Below the pieces are notes generated by a model. The model was not told where the DNA came from. It was given only the letters and a program-made list of their open reading frames with translations, and searched no databases. Position numbers and translations under genes: made by a program. DNA of 64,000 nucleotides from Opitutaceae bacterium (GTDB lineage: Bacteria > Verrucomicrobiota > Verrucomicrobiia > Opitutales > Opitutaceae), in NCBI GenBank assembly GCA_016794625.1, contig JAEUGY010000070.1:1-64000 (forward strand), given 5' to 3'. Below are positions 8,408-17,702 of the stretch, one piece after another. Every line of letters starts with the position of its first letter. The stretch's first letter is position 1.

Positions 8408-10930
8408 ATGTGCGCTGCAATTAAATCAAAAAAGACCGCTCCCGCCGCTGCCAAGTCCGTCGCCGAGACGCCGGATACGGCCACGATCGACAGCGTCAAC
8501 GCCAAGTTCAAGCAGTCGATTCTTCGGCACCTGACCTATACGCTGGCGCGAGACATGGGTACGGCCGGTCCGCGGGACTGGTGGATTGCGACCGCGATGG
8601 CGGCCCGCGACACCATTCTCGCCCGCCTGATCGTGACGCAGGGCGTCCACAACGACCAGAATGTGCGCCGCCTCTATTACTTTTCGCTCGAGTACCTGAT
8701 GGGGCGGTTGCTGGAGAACAACCTCTACAACACGGGCCTCATTGATGCGGCCCGGACGGCGCTCAGTGAGCTGGGCGTGGACTTCGATACGATCCGGGAG
8801 CAGGAGGTCGACATGGGCCTCGGCAATGGCGGCCTCGGACGACTCGCGGCGTGTTTCCTCGATTCGCTGGCCACCCTGGATTTGCCGGCGATCGGGTATG
8901 GCATCCATTACGAATTCGGCCTGTTCAAGCAGGAGTTTGTCAGCGGCCACCAGATCGAACATCCCGACGCCTGGATGATCTTCGGCACGCCCTGGGAAGT
9001 CATCCGCCCCGAATACACGACTGAAGTCCAGATCTACGGTGAGGTGGAGAACGTGTTCAATGATCGCGGAGATTACCGGCCGCGCTGGGTCAAGACCCGC
9101 ACGATTCTGGGCGTGCCCTACGACATTCCAATCGTCGGCTACGGCACCAAGACCGTGAACCTGCTCCGCCTCTGGGCATCCAAGTCGACGGAAGAGTTCG
9201 ACCTCGCGGCGTTCAATTCCGGCGGCTACGTCGAGGCGGTGCGGGAAAAGGCGGTGGGAGAAACCGTGTCGAAGGTCCTGTATCCAAATGACAAGACCGA
9301 AAACGGCAAGGAGCTGCGCCTGGTGCAGCAGTACTTTTTCGTCGCCTGTTCGCTGCGCGACATCATCCGGCGGCATGTGCGTTTCCCCGGCAATTCGTGG
9401 GAGAACTTCCCGGCCAAGGTGGCCGTGCAGTTGAACGACACCCATCCGGCGGTGGCGGTGCCCGAGCTGATGCGCATCCTGCTCGACGAGTATGATATTG
9501 AATGGGATGAGGCCTGGAAGATCACCGTCTCAACCTTCGGTTACACCAACCATACCCTCCTGCCGGAGGCGTTGGAGAAGTGGGGCGTGCCGCTGTTTGC
9601 GCGCGTGCTGCCCCGCCACCTTCAGATCATTTTTGAGATCAACCGCCGGTTGATGCTCGAGCTCGACCAACGGTGGCCGGGGGACAACGAAAAGAAGCGC
9701 ATTTGTTCCCTCATCGAGGAGGGTGGCGCCAAGGCGATTCGCATGGCGAACCTCGCGGTGGTGGGCGCCCATGCGGTCAATGGTGTGGCCGCGCTGCACA
9801 CTGATTTGCTGAAACGGGACCTGTTCCCGGAGTTTGATGCGCTCTATCCGGGCAAATTCCAGAACAAGACCAACGGCATCACGCCCCGCCGCTGGTTGCT
9901 CGATTGCAACCCCCGCCTCGCCCGGCTCATCACCGAGCGCCTGGGCTCGGGCGAATGGGTTCGCGATCTCGACAAACTGCGCGGCCTCGAGGCGTTTGCC
10001 GACGATCCTGGATTTCAGGCGGAGTTCATGGCGATCAAGCGCGCCAACAAGGTCGACCTCGCCGCGGTGATCAAGGCCGAGTGCGGAGTGGATGTTTCGC
10101 CCGACGCGCTGTTCGACGTACAGATCAAGCGTCTGCATGAGTACAAGCGGCAGCACCTCAATCTGCTGCACATCATGGCGCTGTACCGCCGCCTGCTCAA
10201 GAACCCCCACCTGGAGGTGGTGCCGAGGGTCTTCGTCTTTGCCGCCAAGGCGGCGCCGGGCTACGATCTGGCCAAGAACATCATTCGTGCGATCAATGTG
10301 ATCGGAGCGCGGATCAACTCCGACACGCGCATCGCCGGAAAACTCAAGGTGGTGTTTCTTCCGAATTACCGGGTGTCGCTCGCGGAGAAGATCATTCCCG
10401 CGGCCGATCTCTCGGAGCAGATCTCCACCGCCGGCAAGGAGGCGTCCGGCACGGGCAACATGAAGCTCGCGCTGAACGGGGCCCTGACCATCGGCACGCT
10501 CGACGGGGCGAATGTCGAAATCAAGGAAGAGGTGGGCGACGACAACATCTTCATCTTCGGCCTGACCGTCGAAGAGGTCGTGGCCTTGAAGCAGCGCGGC
10601 TATCGTCCCTGGAGCTACTACGAGAACGACGAGGAACTGCGTGCCGTGCTCGACTGGCTGGGTTCGAATTATTTCGCGCCCGAGGAGCACAACGCCTTTG
10701 CGCAGGTGCACCACAGCCTGTTGGAGGGTGGTGACCCGTTCCTCGTCCTGGCTGACTTCCGTTCGTACAGCGACGCGCATGTCCGCGCGGATCGCGCCTA
10801 CCGCAATTCGAAGGCGTGGGCCAAGCAGGCCATTTTGAACACCGCCCGGGTGGGCAAATTCTCGAGCGACCGCACCATTCGCGAATATGCCCGGGACATC
10901 TGGAGCCTGCCGTCGGTGGCCGTGCGCTGA
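8408..10930 (+). CDS. glgP: Glycogen/starch phosphorylase
   Basis: Releases glucose-1-phosphate from the non-reducing ends of alpha-1,4-glucans using PLP as catalytic phosphate donor. The 840-residue length matches the GlgP/MalP family. The PLP-binding signature [14 protein letters not shown] is intact, as are the substrate-loop blocks ([33 protein letters not shown]). The N-terminal 30 residues are Ala/Lys-rich and poorly conserved, so the exact start is less certain. It is followed by a strong hairpin and then dnaX. Confidence 0.96.
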   Translation: MCAAIKSKKTAPAAAKSVAETPDTATIDSVNAKFKQSILRHLTYTLARDMGTAGPRDWWIATAMAARDTILARLIVTQGVHNDQNVRRLYYFSLEYLMGRLLENNLYNTGLIDAARTALSELGVDFDTIREQEVDMGLGNGGLGRLAACFLDSLATLDLPAIGYGIHYEFGLFKQEFVSGHQIEHPDAWMIFGTPWEVIRPEYTTEVQIYGEVENVFNDRGDYRPRWVKTRTILGVPYDIPIVGYGTKTVNLLRLWASKSTEEFDLAAFNSGGYVEAVREKAVGETVSKVLYPNDKTENGKELRLVQQYFFVACSLRDIIRRHVRFPGNSWENFPAKVAVQLNDTHPAVAVPELMRILLDEYDIEWDEAWKITVSTFGYTNHTLLPEALEKWGVPLFARVLPRHLQIIFEINRRLMLELDQRWPGDNEKKRICSLIEEGGAKAIRMANLAVVGAHAVNGVAALHTDLLKRDLFPEFDALYPGKFQNKTNGITPRRWLLDCNPRLARLITERLGSGEWVRDLDKLRGLEAFADDPGFQAEFMAIKRANKVDLAAVIKAECGVDVSPDALFDVQIKRLHEYKRQHLNLLHIMALYRRLLKNPHLEVVPRVFVFAAKAAPGYDLAKNIIRAINVIGARINSDTRIAGKLKVVFLPNYRVSLAEKIIPAADLSEQISTAGKEASGTGNMKLALNGALTIGTLDGANVEIKEEVGDDNIFIFGLTVEEVVALKQRGYRPWSYYENDEELRAVLDWLGSNYFAPEEHNAFAQVHHSLLEGGDPFLVLADFRSYSDAHVRADRAYRNSKAWAKQAILNTARVGKFSSDRTIREYARDIWSLPSVAVR

Positions 10931-10936
10931 CGCCCT

Positions 10937-10968
10937 CTGCGCAACCGTCTGAGTTTTCGGTTGCGCAG
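10937..10968. repeat. Perfect 11-bp hairpin between glgP and dnaX
   Basis: The arms CTGCGCAACCG (10937-10947) and CGGTTGCGCAG (10958-10968) pair perfectly around the 10-nt loop tctgagtttt. The hairpin starts 7 bases after the glgP stop and ends 27 bases before the chosen dnaX start. No T-run follows on the plus strand, so it is not a textbook intrinsic terminator. It could be a processing site, an RNA-stabilising 3' hairpin or a control element for dnaX. Confidence 0.6.
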
Positions 10969-10995
10969 CGGCGGCGGCTGCTTGGAGTGAAGGCT

Positions 10996-12162
10996 GTGTC
11001 TTCCGCGTACCAAGTCATTGCCCGCAAATGGCGTCCCCAGACGTTTGACGACGTCGTGGGCCAGGACCACGTGGTGCGCACCCTGAAGAACGCGATCGCC
11101 CGCGGGCGCATCGCCCACGCCTACCTGTTTGTCGGTCCGCGCGGCACCGGCAAGACCTCGACCGCGCGCATCTTCGCCAAGGCGCTCAATTGCACCGGCG
11201 GGCCGAACGCTGACTTCGATCCGCAGGATCCGACGGTCAAGGCGATCGCCGACGGCACCTCGATGGATGTGATCGAGATCGACGGAGCTTCCAACAATTC
11301 GGTGGATCAGGTGCGCGACCTGCGCGACGACGTGCGCTACGCGCCATCGCAGGGCAAATACAAGATCTACATCATCGACGAGGTGCACATGCTCTCCAAT
11401 CAGGCCTTCAACGCCCTGTTGAAGACGCTGGAGGAGCCGCCGCCCCACGTGAAGTTTGTCTTCGCCACGACCGACGTGCAGAAAGTGCTGCCGACGATCC
11501 TGTCGCGCTGTCAGCGTTTCGACCTCAAGCCGATCCCTTCGGACCTGATCGTGCAGCGACTGAAGAAGATCGCAGTCGATGAGAAGGTCAGCGTGTCCGA
11601 TGGTGCCCTCGCGTGCATTGCCCGCATGGCCGACGGAGGCATGCGCGACGCCCAGTCGATCTTCGACCAGATGATTTCGTTCTGCGGACTCGAGATCGCC
11701 GAACCGGATGTGCTCGATGTGTACGGTCTGGTGTCGGCCGAGAAGATCGCCGAACTCGCGGGAACGCTCGCGACCGGAGACCACGCCAAGTTGGTGGAAA
11801 TTGTCGACGCCTGCGATGCCGGTGGACGCGACCTCGTCCGGCTTCTGGCCGACCTGCAGGCGCTCGTGCGCGATGCCTTGCTCGACGCCATTGCCCACGG
11901 CGGCAAGAGCACGCGCCTGGGCGGCGTGCCGATGACCACCGAACAAATCACCCGCCTGCTCGACGGCCTGCGCGAAGGCGAGGGCAGTGTGAAGTTGGGA
12001 CTGGCTGAACGCATCAATTTTGAAGTGACCTTGCTGAAGGCGATCGAGGCCAGTCGGGCCCGAGCCATCGACAGCTTGATCAAGGAACTGGCCGCCATGG
12101 CGGAAGAGCGCGCGGGCGCGGACGGCGAAGCGACGGACGACGGCTCAAAAAAAAAAGCCTGA
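10996..12162 (+). CDS. dnaX: DNA polymerase III clamp loader subunit, short form (gamma-like)
   Basis: AAA+ subunit of the polymerase III clamp loader. The 388-residue zero-frame product has the N-terminal [19 protein letters not shown], Walker [10 protein letters not shown], Walker B IIDEVHML, sensor 1 and the SRC motif ([10 protein letters not shown]), then the oligomerisation domain III. The usual zinc-module cysteines after ALNC are missing: only the first Cys remains and the following segment is acidic. The GTG at 10996 has GGAG eight bases upstream; a GTG at 10987 is an alternative. The frame ends just after a run of ten A, and a long -1 frame continues to 12641. Confidence 0.93.
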   Translation: MSSAYQVIARKWRPQTFDDVVGQDHVVRTLKNAIARGRIAHAYLFVGPRGTGKTSTARIFAKALNCTGGPNADFDPQDPTVKAIADGTSMDVIEIDGASNNSVDQVRDLRDDVRYAPSQGKYKIYIIDEVHMLSNQAFNALLKTLEEPPPHVKFVFATTDVQKVLPTILSRCQRFDLKPIPSDLIVQRLKKIAVDEKVSVSDGALACIARMADGGMRDAQSIFDQMISFCGLEIAEPDVLDVYGLVSAEKIAELAGTLATGDHAKLVEIVDACDAGGRDLVRLLADLQALVRDALLDAIAHGGKSTRLGGVPMTTEQITRLLDGLREGEGSVKLGLAERINFEVTLLKAIEASRARAIDSLIKELAAMAEERAGADGEATDDGSKKKA

Positions 12163-12200
12163 CGGCGCTGGGTCGACTGGATGAGCGGGTCGCAGCGGCC
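12147..12200 (+). promoter_or_regulatory. Probable dnaX frameshift/slippage site with downstream stem
   Basis: Ten consecutive A (12147-12156) lie directly before the zero-frame stop at 12160-12162. Seven bases further, GGCGCTG (12164-12170) can pair with CAGCGGCC (12193-12200) with one bulged G. The distance fits known -1 stimulators. A homopolymer this long also favours transcriptional slippage, as in Thermus dnaX, whereas E. coli uses ribosomal -1 shifting on A AAA AAG. Either route enters the open -1 frame. The exact mechanism is inferred. Confidence 0.75.
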
Positions 12201-12641
12201 TTGCAGGCCTTGCCCCGCATGGAGCTGAGCTCGCCCACGGCGGCTCCTGCTCCAGCCACGGCAAGCGCCGGCAAGAGCGGTCCCACGGCGGACCGGGCCG
12301 GCGACGAAGAAGGCGAAAGCGTGGCCGCCGTGAGAACCGGGAAACACGGAAGCGAGACCACCCCATTCGTCTCCGCGTTCGATGACGACGGTCCTCCGCT
12401 CGACGTCCTGGCCGCCGACGAGGCGAGCATGGGTTCATTGTCTGCGGACGTGCCCCGGGTTGCGGTGGAAGCCGCCCCTCGGCGCGAGGCCGCTGGCGAA
12501 GCCGAGAACCTCCCGACACCCCCTTTGGACGGACTGATCGAGCGGATTCCTGCTCCTGTGCGGGAGCTCATGGATGAGCTTTTTCGCGCGCGTTACGTCA
12601 AGGTCACCCGGATTCCGGCGGCCGTGTTGAAGGCGCGCTGA
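12153..12641 (+). CDS. dnaX: dnaX long-form (tau-like) C-terminal extension in the -1 frame
   Basis: From the A-run the -1 frame is open without a stop until TGA at 12639-12641, adding about 162 residues and giving a long product of roughly 548. It begins [19 protein letters not shown], passes through a Pro/Ala/Glu-rich linker and ends in a predicted helical segment ([20 protein letters not shown]) followed by [12 protein letters not shown]. This layout resembles tau domains IV-V, which tether helicase and polymerase. There is no convincing independent start or ribosome binding site, which supports expression by frameshift. The coordinates mark the frame, not an independent gene. Confidence 0.72.
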   Translation, partial: KSLTALGRLDERVAAALQALPRMELSSPTAAPAPATASAGKSGPTADRAGDEEGESVAAVRTGKHGSETTPFVSAFDDDGPPLDVLAADEASMGSLSADVPRVAVEAAPRREAAGEAENLPTPPLDGLIERIPAPVRELMDELFRARYVKVTRIPAAVLKAR

Positions 12642-12659
12642 CCGGCGCGTGACCGCGGG

Positions 12660-13025
12660 CTAGCGAGGCTCGGTCCACACGGGGCCGAGCATCTCGCGTC
12701 CCGTGACACTGCGAGCGTAAACGTAGGCGTCGACCGGAGGGTGGCCCGCCGGTTCGCTCAGCGTCACGCGCTCCCGTCGGTAGAGTCCCTCCGCCAACCC
12801 TTCAAACGCGTCGAGTTCGGCCAAACCCGCGGCGTCCACCTCCCAAAGCTCGCCCTGAATGCCCACCGTGGCGGCGGAGTCCGCGACCAAACCCGGGTAA
12901 CCGTCCAGACGATAAAGCCGATAGTGGGGCGTGGTGCAGGCGAGTCCGAGGAACTGGTGCCGCGAGAGGCGCGCGTGGGAACGCCCTCCGCGTTTAAGCG
13001 TGCCGTAGATGAAAAGCCGGGACAT
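12660..13025 (-). CDS. Gamma-glutamylcyclotransferase-like protein
   Basis: A 121-residue small beta-barrel protein of the GGCT/AIG2 family. The N-terminal RLFIYGTLKRGG is the family substrate loop, and the conserved acid is in LAELDAFEG, followed by YRRERVTL. Members cyclise gamma-glutamyl amines or remain uncharacterised; the substrate here is unknown. It lies nine bases after the PP2C gene on the same strand, so the two probably form an operon. It is convergent with dnaX, 18 bases apart. Confidence 0.85.
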   Translation of the reverse strand: MSRLFIYGTLKRGGRSHARLSRHQFLGLACTTPHYRLYRLDGYPGLVADSAATVGIQGELWEVDAAGLAELDAFEGLAEGLYRRERVTLSEPAGHPPVDAYVYARSVTGREMLGPVWTEPR

Positions 13026-13034
13026 GACGCGAAG

Positions 13035-13898
13035 CTAGGGCGCCGAGGGGGAGTGCAGTTCGAAGACCAACGCGGTGGCGTTGTCGCGTCCCGATTGCTC
13101 CACCGCTTCCTTCACGATACGCTGTGCGACGGAAGGACGGACGACACCCGAGCCCGGATCGCGCACGATTTCGTCGAGGTGACGGTCCCACAGACCGTCC
13201 GTGACCCCGTCGGAGCAGATGAGGAAGCGGTCCCCGGGACCGACCGCGCAGGCGCCGATGTGAGGATCGATGGTCTTCAATCCGGCGCCGATGGCTTGAT
13301 GCAGCGAGTGACGCAACGGATGATTGCGCGCCTCCCGTTCCGTGATTTGCCCCTTCCGGCGCAGCCAGCCTACATGGTTGTGGTCGTCCGTCAGCTGGGA
13401 GATGCCGCCGGCGGCGGGCAGGGCGTAGATCCGGGAGTCGCCAACATGGCCGAAGTACAGCCGGTTGGCGGCCAGCCAGCACAAACTCAGCGTGGCCCCC
13501 ATGCCGGCACATTCCTCATAACTGGCGCCCAGCACCAACAAGTCGTGGTGGATCGACGAGAAGACCTTCGCCAGCACCGCCGCGCGCCCCTGATCGCCCG
13601 AGGAGGCGGCGTGGGCGAAGTGTTGCGGCAGCAACTGTGCGATCCGGTCCACGGCCAGCCGGCTCGCGATTTCGCCCGACTTTGCTCCCCCCATGCCGTC
13701 GCTCACCGCGAACAAGAACTCGTTGCCGGCCAGGGCGGCTTCGCCGGTCTTGCCCAGGTAACGGACCTCCTGCCCGTCGAAGGCGAGCGCGAGAAAGGCG
13801 TCCTCATTATTGGCGCGGACCTTGCCCCGATCGGTGATGCCCGACCAACGGACGAGCAAGGAGGACGGCGGGGGAAACGAGTCGACGGGTGTGTCCAT
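13035..13898 (-). CDS. PP2C-family serine/threonine phosphatase
   Basis: A 287-residue metal-dependent protein phosphatase, cytosolic, with no membrane segment. Motifs in order: GKVRANNEDAF (metal Asp), SDGMGGAKSGE, GATLSLC, FGHVGDSRIY, ICSDGVTDGLWD and RDNATALVF, all with their metal-binding acids present. Such enzymes usually oppose Hanks-type kinases. The next gene upstream encodes a very small kinase-like protein on the same strand, 34 bases away, which makes a functional pairing attractive but unproved. Confidence 0.92.
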   Translation of the reverse strand: MDTPVDSFPPPSSLLVRWSGITDRGKVRANNEDAFLALAFDGQEVRYLGKTGEAALAGNEFLFAVSDGMGGAKSGEIASRLAVDRIAQLLPQHFAHAASSGDQGRAAVLAKVFSSIHHDLLVLGASYEECAGMGATLSLCWLAANRLYFGHVGDSRIYALPAAGGISQLTDDHNHVGWLRRKGQITEREARNHPLRHSLHQAIGAGLKTIDPHIGACAVGPGDRFLICSDGVTDGLWDRHLDEIVRDPGSGVVRPSVAQRIVKEAVEQSGRDNATALVFELHSPSAP

Positions 13899-13932
13899 CA
13901 GGAGGTAAAGGTGCAGCCGGGACGGTTGTCCT

Positions 13933-14355
13933 TCAGATCACCGGTGGCCGGGTCGGGGAGACCGAGATCGCATTGCCCGCGGCATCGAGCAAGGTGGCGA
14001 ATTCAAAGTCGATCAGGCAAAAACGTCCGTCCGAAGTCCGGTAGGTGACATTTCGCAAAAAAGGATCCTCGTGCCGCACGCCAAACGGCAGCAATTCCGC
14101 GTACAAGCTGGTCATGCGGACCGGGTCGAGATGTTCCACGATCCGGCCGCAGTTCGTGGTCACGATTTTCAGGAGTTCCGGATCGCTTTCGAGCAGCTTG
14201 GGGACGAAGTCGCAGCCCCGCTCTTCCAGGTGTTTCAAGACACGCACCTCGTTTTCAAACCGTTCTTTGGCCAAAGGGCCCCGGAAGGTCTTGTGCACGC
14301 GCCCATCGTAGCCAATTCGAACCAAGGCGCGTTGGGTATCTTTGACCTGTTGCAT
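13933..14355 (-). CDS. Minimal kinase-like protein (140 residues)
   Basis: A compact protein carrying protein-kinase-fold landmarks in order: a beta-3 type lysine K22 (GRVHKTFRG), a helix-C type glutamate (E34 or E36 in RFENEV), a catalytic-loop motif HEDPFLRN (H95, D97, N102) and a metal-binding DFE (D116-E118). It lacks a normal C-lobe after the DFE motif and is about half the size of a canonical kinase. Similar small LPS/aminoglycoside-kinase-like proteins exist. Activity and substrate are unknown. The ATG at 14355 is the best start; a TTG upstream would lengthen it by about 15 residues. It is divergent from glnII and adjacent to a PP2C gene. Confidence 0.65.
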   Translation of the reverse strand: MQQVKDTQRALVRIGYDGRVHKTFRGPLAKERFENEVRVLKHLEERGCDFVPKLLESDPELLKIVTTNCGRIVEHLDPVRMTSLYAELLPFGVRHEDPFLRNVTYRTSDGRFCLIDFEFATLLDAAGNAISVSPTRPPVI

Positions 14356-14475
14356 GACCGGACCGTGGACAATTTCGAGCGTTGAGAGGCAAGGCAAGGG
14401 TGAGTTCTGGATCAATTTGAACACAAGGAGGCAAACGGCAGAAAAGGTCGCATGAACGAAACTTCTAGCTCGCTC

Positions 14476-14492
14476 TGGCACATAAGGTGCTT
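14476..14492 (+). promoter_or_regulatory. Sigma-54 (-24/-12) promoter of glnII
   Basis: TGGCAC-ATAAG-GTGCTT matches the RpoN consensus TGGCAC-N5-TTGCW except for G in place of T at the first position of the -12 block. The invariant GG and GC are separated by exactly 10 bases. It lies 86 bases upstream of the glutamine synthetase start. Nitrogen control of glutamine synthetase through sigma-54 is well known in other phyla, so the placement makes sense. Confidence 0.75.
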
Positions 14493-14577
14493 GGAATGAC
14501 CTGCCTGACGCGGACGACAGCCGGCTCCACCTTTCCGGTTGCCCTCCTTGCGTCACCCTCCTGAAAACCTCCCAATT

Positions 14578-15615
14578 ATGGCCAAAATCAAACTGGAATA
14601 CATCTGGCTCGACGGTTACACCCCGATGGCTGGAATGCGTAGCAAGACCAAGATCGTCGATGGCGACCTCGCCACGCTGAAATTGGAGGATCTCCCGGTC
14701 TGGGGCTTCGATGGAAGTTCGACCCAGCAAGCCGAAGGCAAGAGCTCCGACTGTCTGCTCAAACCGGTTGCTCTCTATCCGGATGCCACCCGCAAGAATG
14801 CGGTGCTGGTCATGTGTGAAGTGCTGCTGCCCAATGGCACCCCGCACCCGACGAATTCCCGTGCGACGATTCCGGATGATCCGGGCACCTGGTTTGGTTT
14901 TGAGCAGGAGTATTTCTTCTACCAAAATGGCCGTCCGCTCGGTTTCCCGGCAGACAGCGGCTACCCGGCTCCCCAAGGGCCGTACTACACGGGCGTCGGC
15001 TACAAGTACGTCGGCGACGTGGCGCGAGAAATCGTCGAGCAGCACATCGACCTCTGCATTGCGGCCGGCATCAACATTGAAGGCATCAACGCAGAAGTGG
15101 CCAAGGGCCAGTGGGAATTCCAGGTGTTCGGCAAGGGCTCGAAAGACGCGGCCGACCAGCTGTGGGTGGCCCGTTACCTGATGGCCCGCCTGTGCGAGAG
15201 CTACTGCATCGACATCGAATGGCACTGCAAGCCGATCCGCGGCGAGTGGGGACGTTCGGTCGATTGGAACGGTTCCGGCATGCACTCCAACTTCTCCACC
15301 ACCTTCATGCGCGAAGTCGGCGGCAAAGCCTACTTCGAGCGCCTCATGGCTGCCTTCGACAAGTATCGCGACGAGCATATCGCGGTTTACGGTCCGGACA
15401 ACCACCTGCGCCTCACCGGCCTGCACGAGACCCAGTCGATCGACAAGTTCTCCTACGGCCTGGCGGATCGCGGCGCCTCGGTGCGCATCCCGCACAGCTT
15501 CGTCAACAACGGCTACAAGGGCTACCTCGAGGATCGTCGCCCGAACTCCGCGGCGGATCCTTATCTGGTCGCTGGTCGCATCCTCAAGACTATCCAGACG
15601 GTGCCGACGACCTGA
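14578..15615 (+). CDS. glnII: Glutamine synthetase, type II (eukaryotic-like)
   Basis: Makes glutamine from glutamate, ammonia and ATP. The 345-residue length and sequence are GSII: N-terminal EYIWLDG, then VWGFDGSST, the metal-binding FGFEQEYF, INAEVAKGQWEFQVF, and NGSGMHSNFST. GSI enzymes are about 470 residues and carry an adenylylation tyrosine loop, absent here, so control is probably transcriptional through the sigma-54 promoter upstream. No Shine-Dalgarno sequence is visible before the ATG. A strong intrinsic terminator follows. Confidence 0.97.
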   Translation: MAKIKLEYIWLDGYTPMAGMRSKTKIVDGDLATLKLEDLPVWGFDGSSTQQAEGKSSDCLLKPVALYPDATRKNAVLVMCEVLLPNGTPHPTNSRATIPDDPGTWFGFEQEYFFYQNGRPLGFPADSGYPAPQGPYYTGVGYKYVGDVAREIVEQHIDLCIAAGINIEGINAEVAKGQWEFQVFGKGSKDAADQLWVARYLMARLCESYCIDIEWHCKPIRGEWGRSVDWNGSGMHSNFSTTFMREVGGKAYFERLMAAFDKYRDEHIAVYGPDNHLRLTGLHETQSIDKFSYGLADRGASVRIPHSFVNNGYKGYLEDRRPNSAADPYLVAGRILKTIQTVPTT

Positions 15616-15647
15616 GCGTCCACCTCTTCCTGGCCTTCTGTTTCAAG

Positions 15648-15679
15648 GACGCCGCCCGATTCGGGCGGCGTCTTTTTTT
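15648..15679 (+). terminator. Intrinsic terminator of glnII
   Basis: GACGCCGCCCGA (15648-15659) and TCGGGCGGCGTC (15661-15672) are perfectly complementary and followed by seven T (15673-15679). It lies 33 bases after the glnII stop. Confidence 0.93.
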
Positions 15680-15703
15680 GTGCGGTCAAGCGATCCGCCG
15701 GAC

Positions 15704-15732
15704 AAAAAAAGCCCGGGCGGTAAAGCCCGGGC
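15704..15732 (-). terminator. Intrinsic terminator of ilvB
   Basis: GCCCGGGC stems (15711-15718 and 15725-15732) enclose the 6-nt loop ggtaaa. A run of seven A (15704-15710) gives the U-tract on the minus strand. It faces the glnII terminator across 24 bases, insulating the two convergent genes. Confidence 0.92.
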
Positions 15733-15759
15733 GATGGAAGGCGTGCGTGTCCGGCGGGA

Positions 15760-17547
15760 CTACTTGAGGATCATCTCCTTGACCGTCTTGCCGGCCGGGA
15801 TCATCGGCAGCACGTGTTCGGTGTAAGGGACGATGATATCGAGCACGAACGGACCGTCGTGATCGAGCATCTCCTGGATCGCCTCGCGCAGTTCGCTCTT
15901 CTTGATCACGCGGCGGCCCTTCACGCCGAAGCCCTCGGCGATCTTGACGAAATCCGGGTACAGGCCCGCGGGATTGTCGGGGCTGCCGACATTCTTTTCG
16001 TCGCCCAGAATCGTATTGCCGCGGACACTACCGTAGAAGCGGTCCTCCCACTGCACGACCATGCCGAGGTGCTGGTTGTTCAGGATCATCGCCTTGGCCG
16101 CGATCTTCTCGATGTGCGCGGTGGCCAGCTCCTGGATGTTCATGACGAACGAACCGTCGCCATCGATGTCGATGACGTGTTTGTCCGGGCACGCCACCTT
16201 CGCGCCGAGCGCGGCGGGGTAACCGAAACCCATCGCGCCGAGCCCGAGCGAGCTGATGTAGCGGCGGGGGTGGTCAAAGCGGTAGAACTGCGCGGCCCAC
16301 ATCTGGTGCTGGCCGACGCCTGTGGTGATCACGGCGTCGCCCTTGGTCAGCTCATACAGAGTAGCCACAGCCTCCTGCGGGAGGATGTGCGGGCTCTTGC
16401 CGAAACCGGCGGAGCTGTCGAACGGATGGTCGCGCTTCCAGGTGTTGATTTGTTCGTGCCACGCACGCGTGTCCGGAGGCGTGAATTTGTCAATCGTGGC
16501 AAGCTCCACGAGTCGGGCCAGAGCGTACTTGACGTCGCTGAGAATCGGCAGGTGGACCCGCTTGTTCTTGTTGTGTTCGGCGGCGTCGATGTCGAGGTGG
16601 ACGATCTTGGCGCCGCTGGCGAATTTGTTCACGTCGCCGGTGATGCGATCGTCGAACCGCGCACCAAAGCACAGCAGCAAATCGCTCTGATCGACGGCCC
16701 AGTTGCCATAGGCGGCGCCGTGCATGCCGAACCACTGCATGGAGAGCGGGTGGGTTTCCGGGAAGGAGCCCACGCCCATCAGGGTGGTCGCGACGGGCAC
16801 ATTCACGCGTTCGGCGAAGGCGCGCAGTTCGTGGTGAGCCTCCGCGGTCACGATGCCGCCGCCGGTGTAGAGAACCGGCCGTTTGGCCTGGGCGATGAGG
16901 GCGAGCACCTGGCGCAGCGGTTCATCCGCGGCGTGATGGACCTCGTTCACGTAGGGGTTCTTGAACTCCACCGTGGCGGGGAAAACCGGACGGAACCGCG
17001 CCTGTTGCACGTCCTTCGGAATGTCGATGACCACCGGTCCCGGGCGGCCGGAGCGAGCGAGGTGGAAGGCCTCTTTGAAGATGCGCGGCAGATCGTGCAC
17101 ATTCAGCACCAGGTAGGAGTGCTTCACGATCGGCAGCGTCATGCCGAAAAAGTCCGTTTCCTGAAAGGCGCTCTTCCCAATGTATTTGGAAAAGACCTGG
17201 CCCGTGATGGCGACCATCGGGGTCGAGTCCATGAACGCATCCGCGATGGCGGAGACGAGGTTGGTCGCGCCGGGGCCGCTGGTGGCCATACACACGCCGA
17301 CTTTGCCGCTGGCGCGGGCGAAACCTTCCGCGGCGAACGAGCCACCCTGTTCATGACGCGGCAAAATGACGCGGACCTTGCCGGAGCGGGCGAAGGCCTG
17401 GTGCAGCTCCTGGGAAGCGCCGCCTGGGTAGGCGAAGATGGAGTCGACCCCCTCGCGGAGCAGGCACTCGACCACCGAGTCGGCACCATTCATTTCACGA
17501 CCAAGTTCAGGCTGGGGAAACGCGGAGGGCGAAGTGTTTGTTTTCAT
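15760..17547 (-). CDS. ilvB: Acetolactate synthase, large subunit
   Basis: A ThDP- and FAD-dependent enzyme that condenses two pyruvates (or pyruvate with 2-oxobutyrate) in the first common step of branched-chain amino acid synthesis. The 595-residue protein has the catalytic Glu region [15 protein letters not shown] and [12 protein letters not shown], the FAD-binding middle domain, and the ThDP motif GDGSFVMN with the [11 protein letters not shown] loop. The ATG at 17547 is preferred to upstream in-frame options because the preceding segment is not conserved in character. The regulatory small subunit (ilvN) is not next to it, which is unusual for many bacteria. Confidence 0.96.
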   Translation of the reverse strand: MKTNTSPSAFPQPELGREMNGADSVVECLLREGVDSIFAYPGGASQELHQAFARSGKVRVILPRHEQGGSFAAEGFARASGKVGVCMATSGPGATNLVSAIADAFMDSTPMVAITGQVFSKYIGKSAFQETDFFGMTLPIVKHSYLVLNVHDLPRIFKEAFHLARSGRPGPVVIDIPKDVQQARFRPVFPATVEFKNPYVNEVHHAADEPLRQVLALIAQAKRPVLYTGGGIVTAEAHHELRAFAERVNVPVATTLMGVGSFPETHPLSMQWFGMHGAAYGNWAVDQSDLLLCFGARFDDRITGDVNKFASGAKIVHLDIDAAEHNKNKRVHLPILSDVKYALARLVELATIDKFTPPDTRAWHEQINTWKRDHPFDSSAGFGKSPHILPQEAVATLYELTKGDAVITTGVGQHQMWAAQFYRFDHPRRYISSLGLGAMGFGYPAALGAKVACPDKHVIDIDGDGSFVMNIQELATAHIEKIAAKAMILNNQHLGMVVQWEDRFYGSVRGNTILGDEKNVGSPDNPAGLYPDFVKIAEGFGVKGRRVIKKSELREAIQEMLDHDGPFVLDIIVPYTEHVLPMIPAGKTVKEMILK

Positions 17548-17702
17548 CGGTGCGGCAAATAGGCAGAGAGACCACGATAGAACCGGGCGCCCGACCGAGT
17601 GGCAAGTGCGGAAAAAGGAGGTGTCGCAGCCGCCGGGTGACGGCCCGGACCGGTGAAGGAAAGTTCTGGTCACCGCAAGCCGGCTCTCGCTGACTTCGAA
17701 GC

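Noticed and set aside
9530-10780. 416-codon minus-strand open frame inside glgP
   Set aside because: The plus strand encodes the conserved phosphorylase core across the whole stretch; the antisense frame has no recognisable domain.
14452-14499. 15-codon leader peptide upstream of glnII
   Set aside because: Its AGGAGG is about 20 bases from the ATG, too far, and the frame overlaps the sigma-54 promoter itself.
15814-17562. 582-codon plus-strand open frame opposite ilvB
   Set aside because: Shadow of a highly conserved gene; the antisense product is His/Asp/Val-rich with no fold signature.
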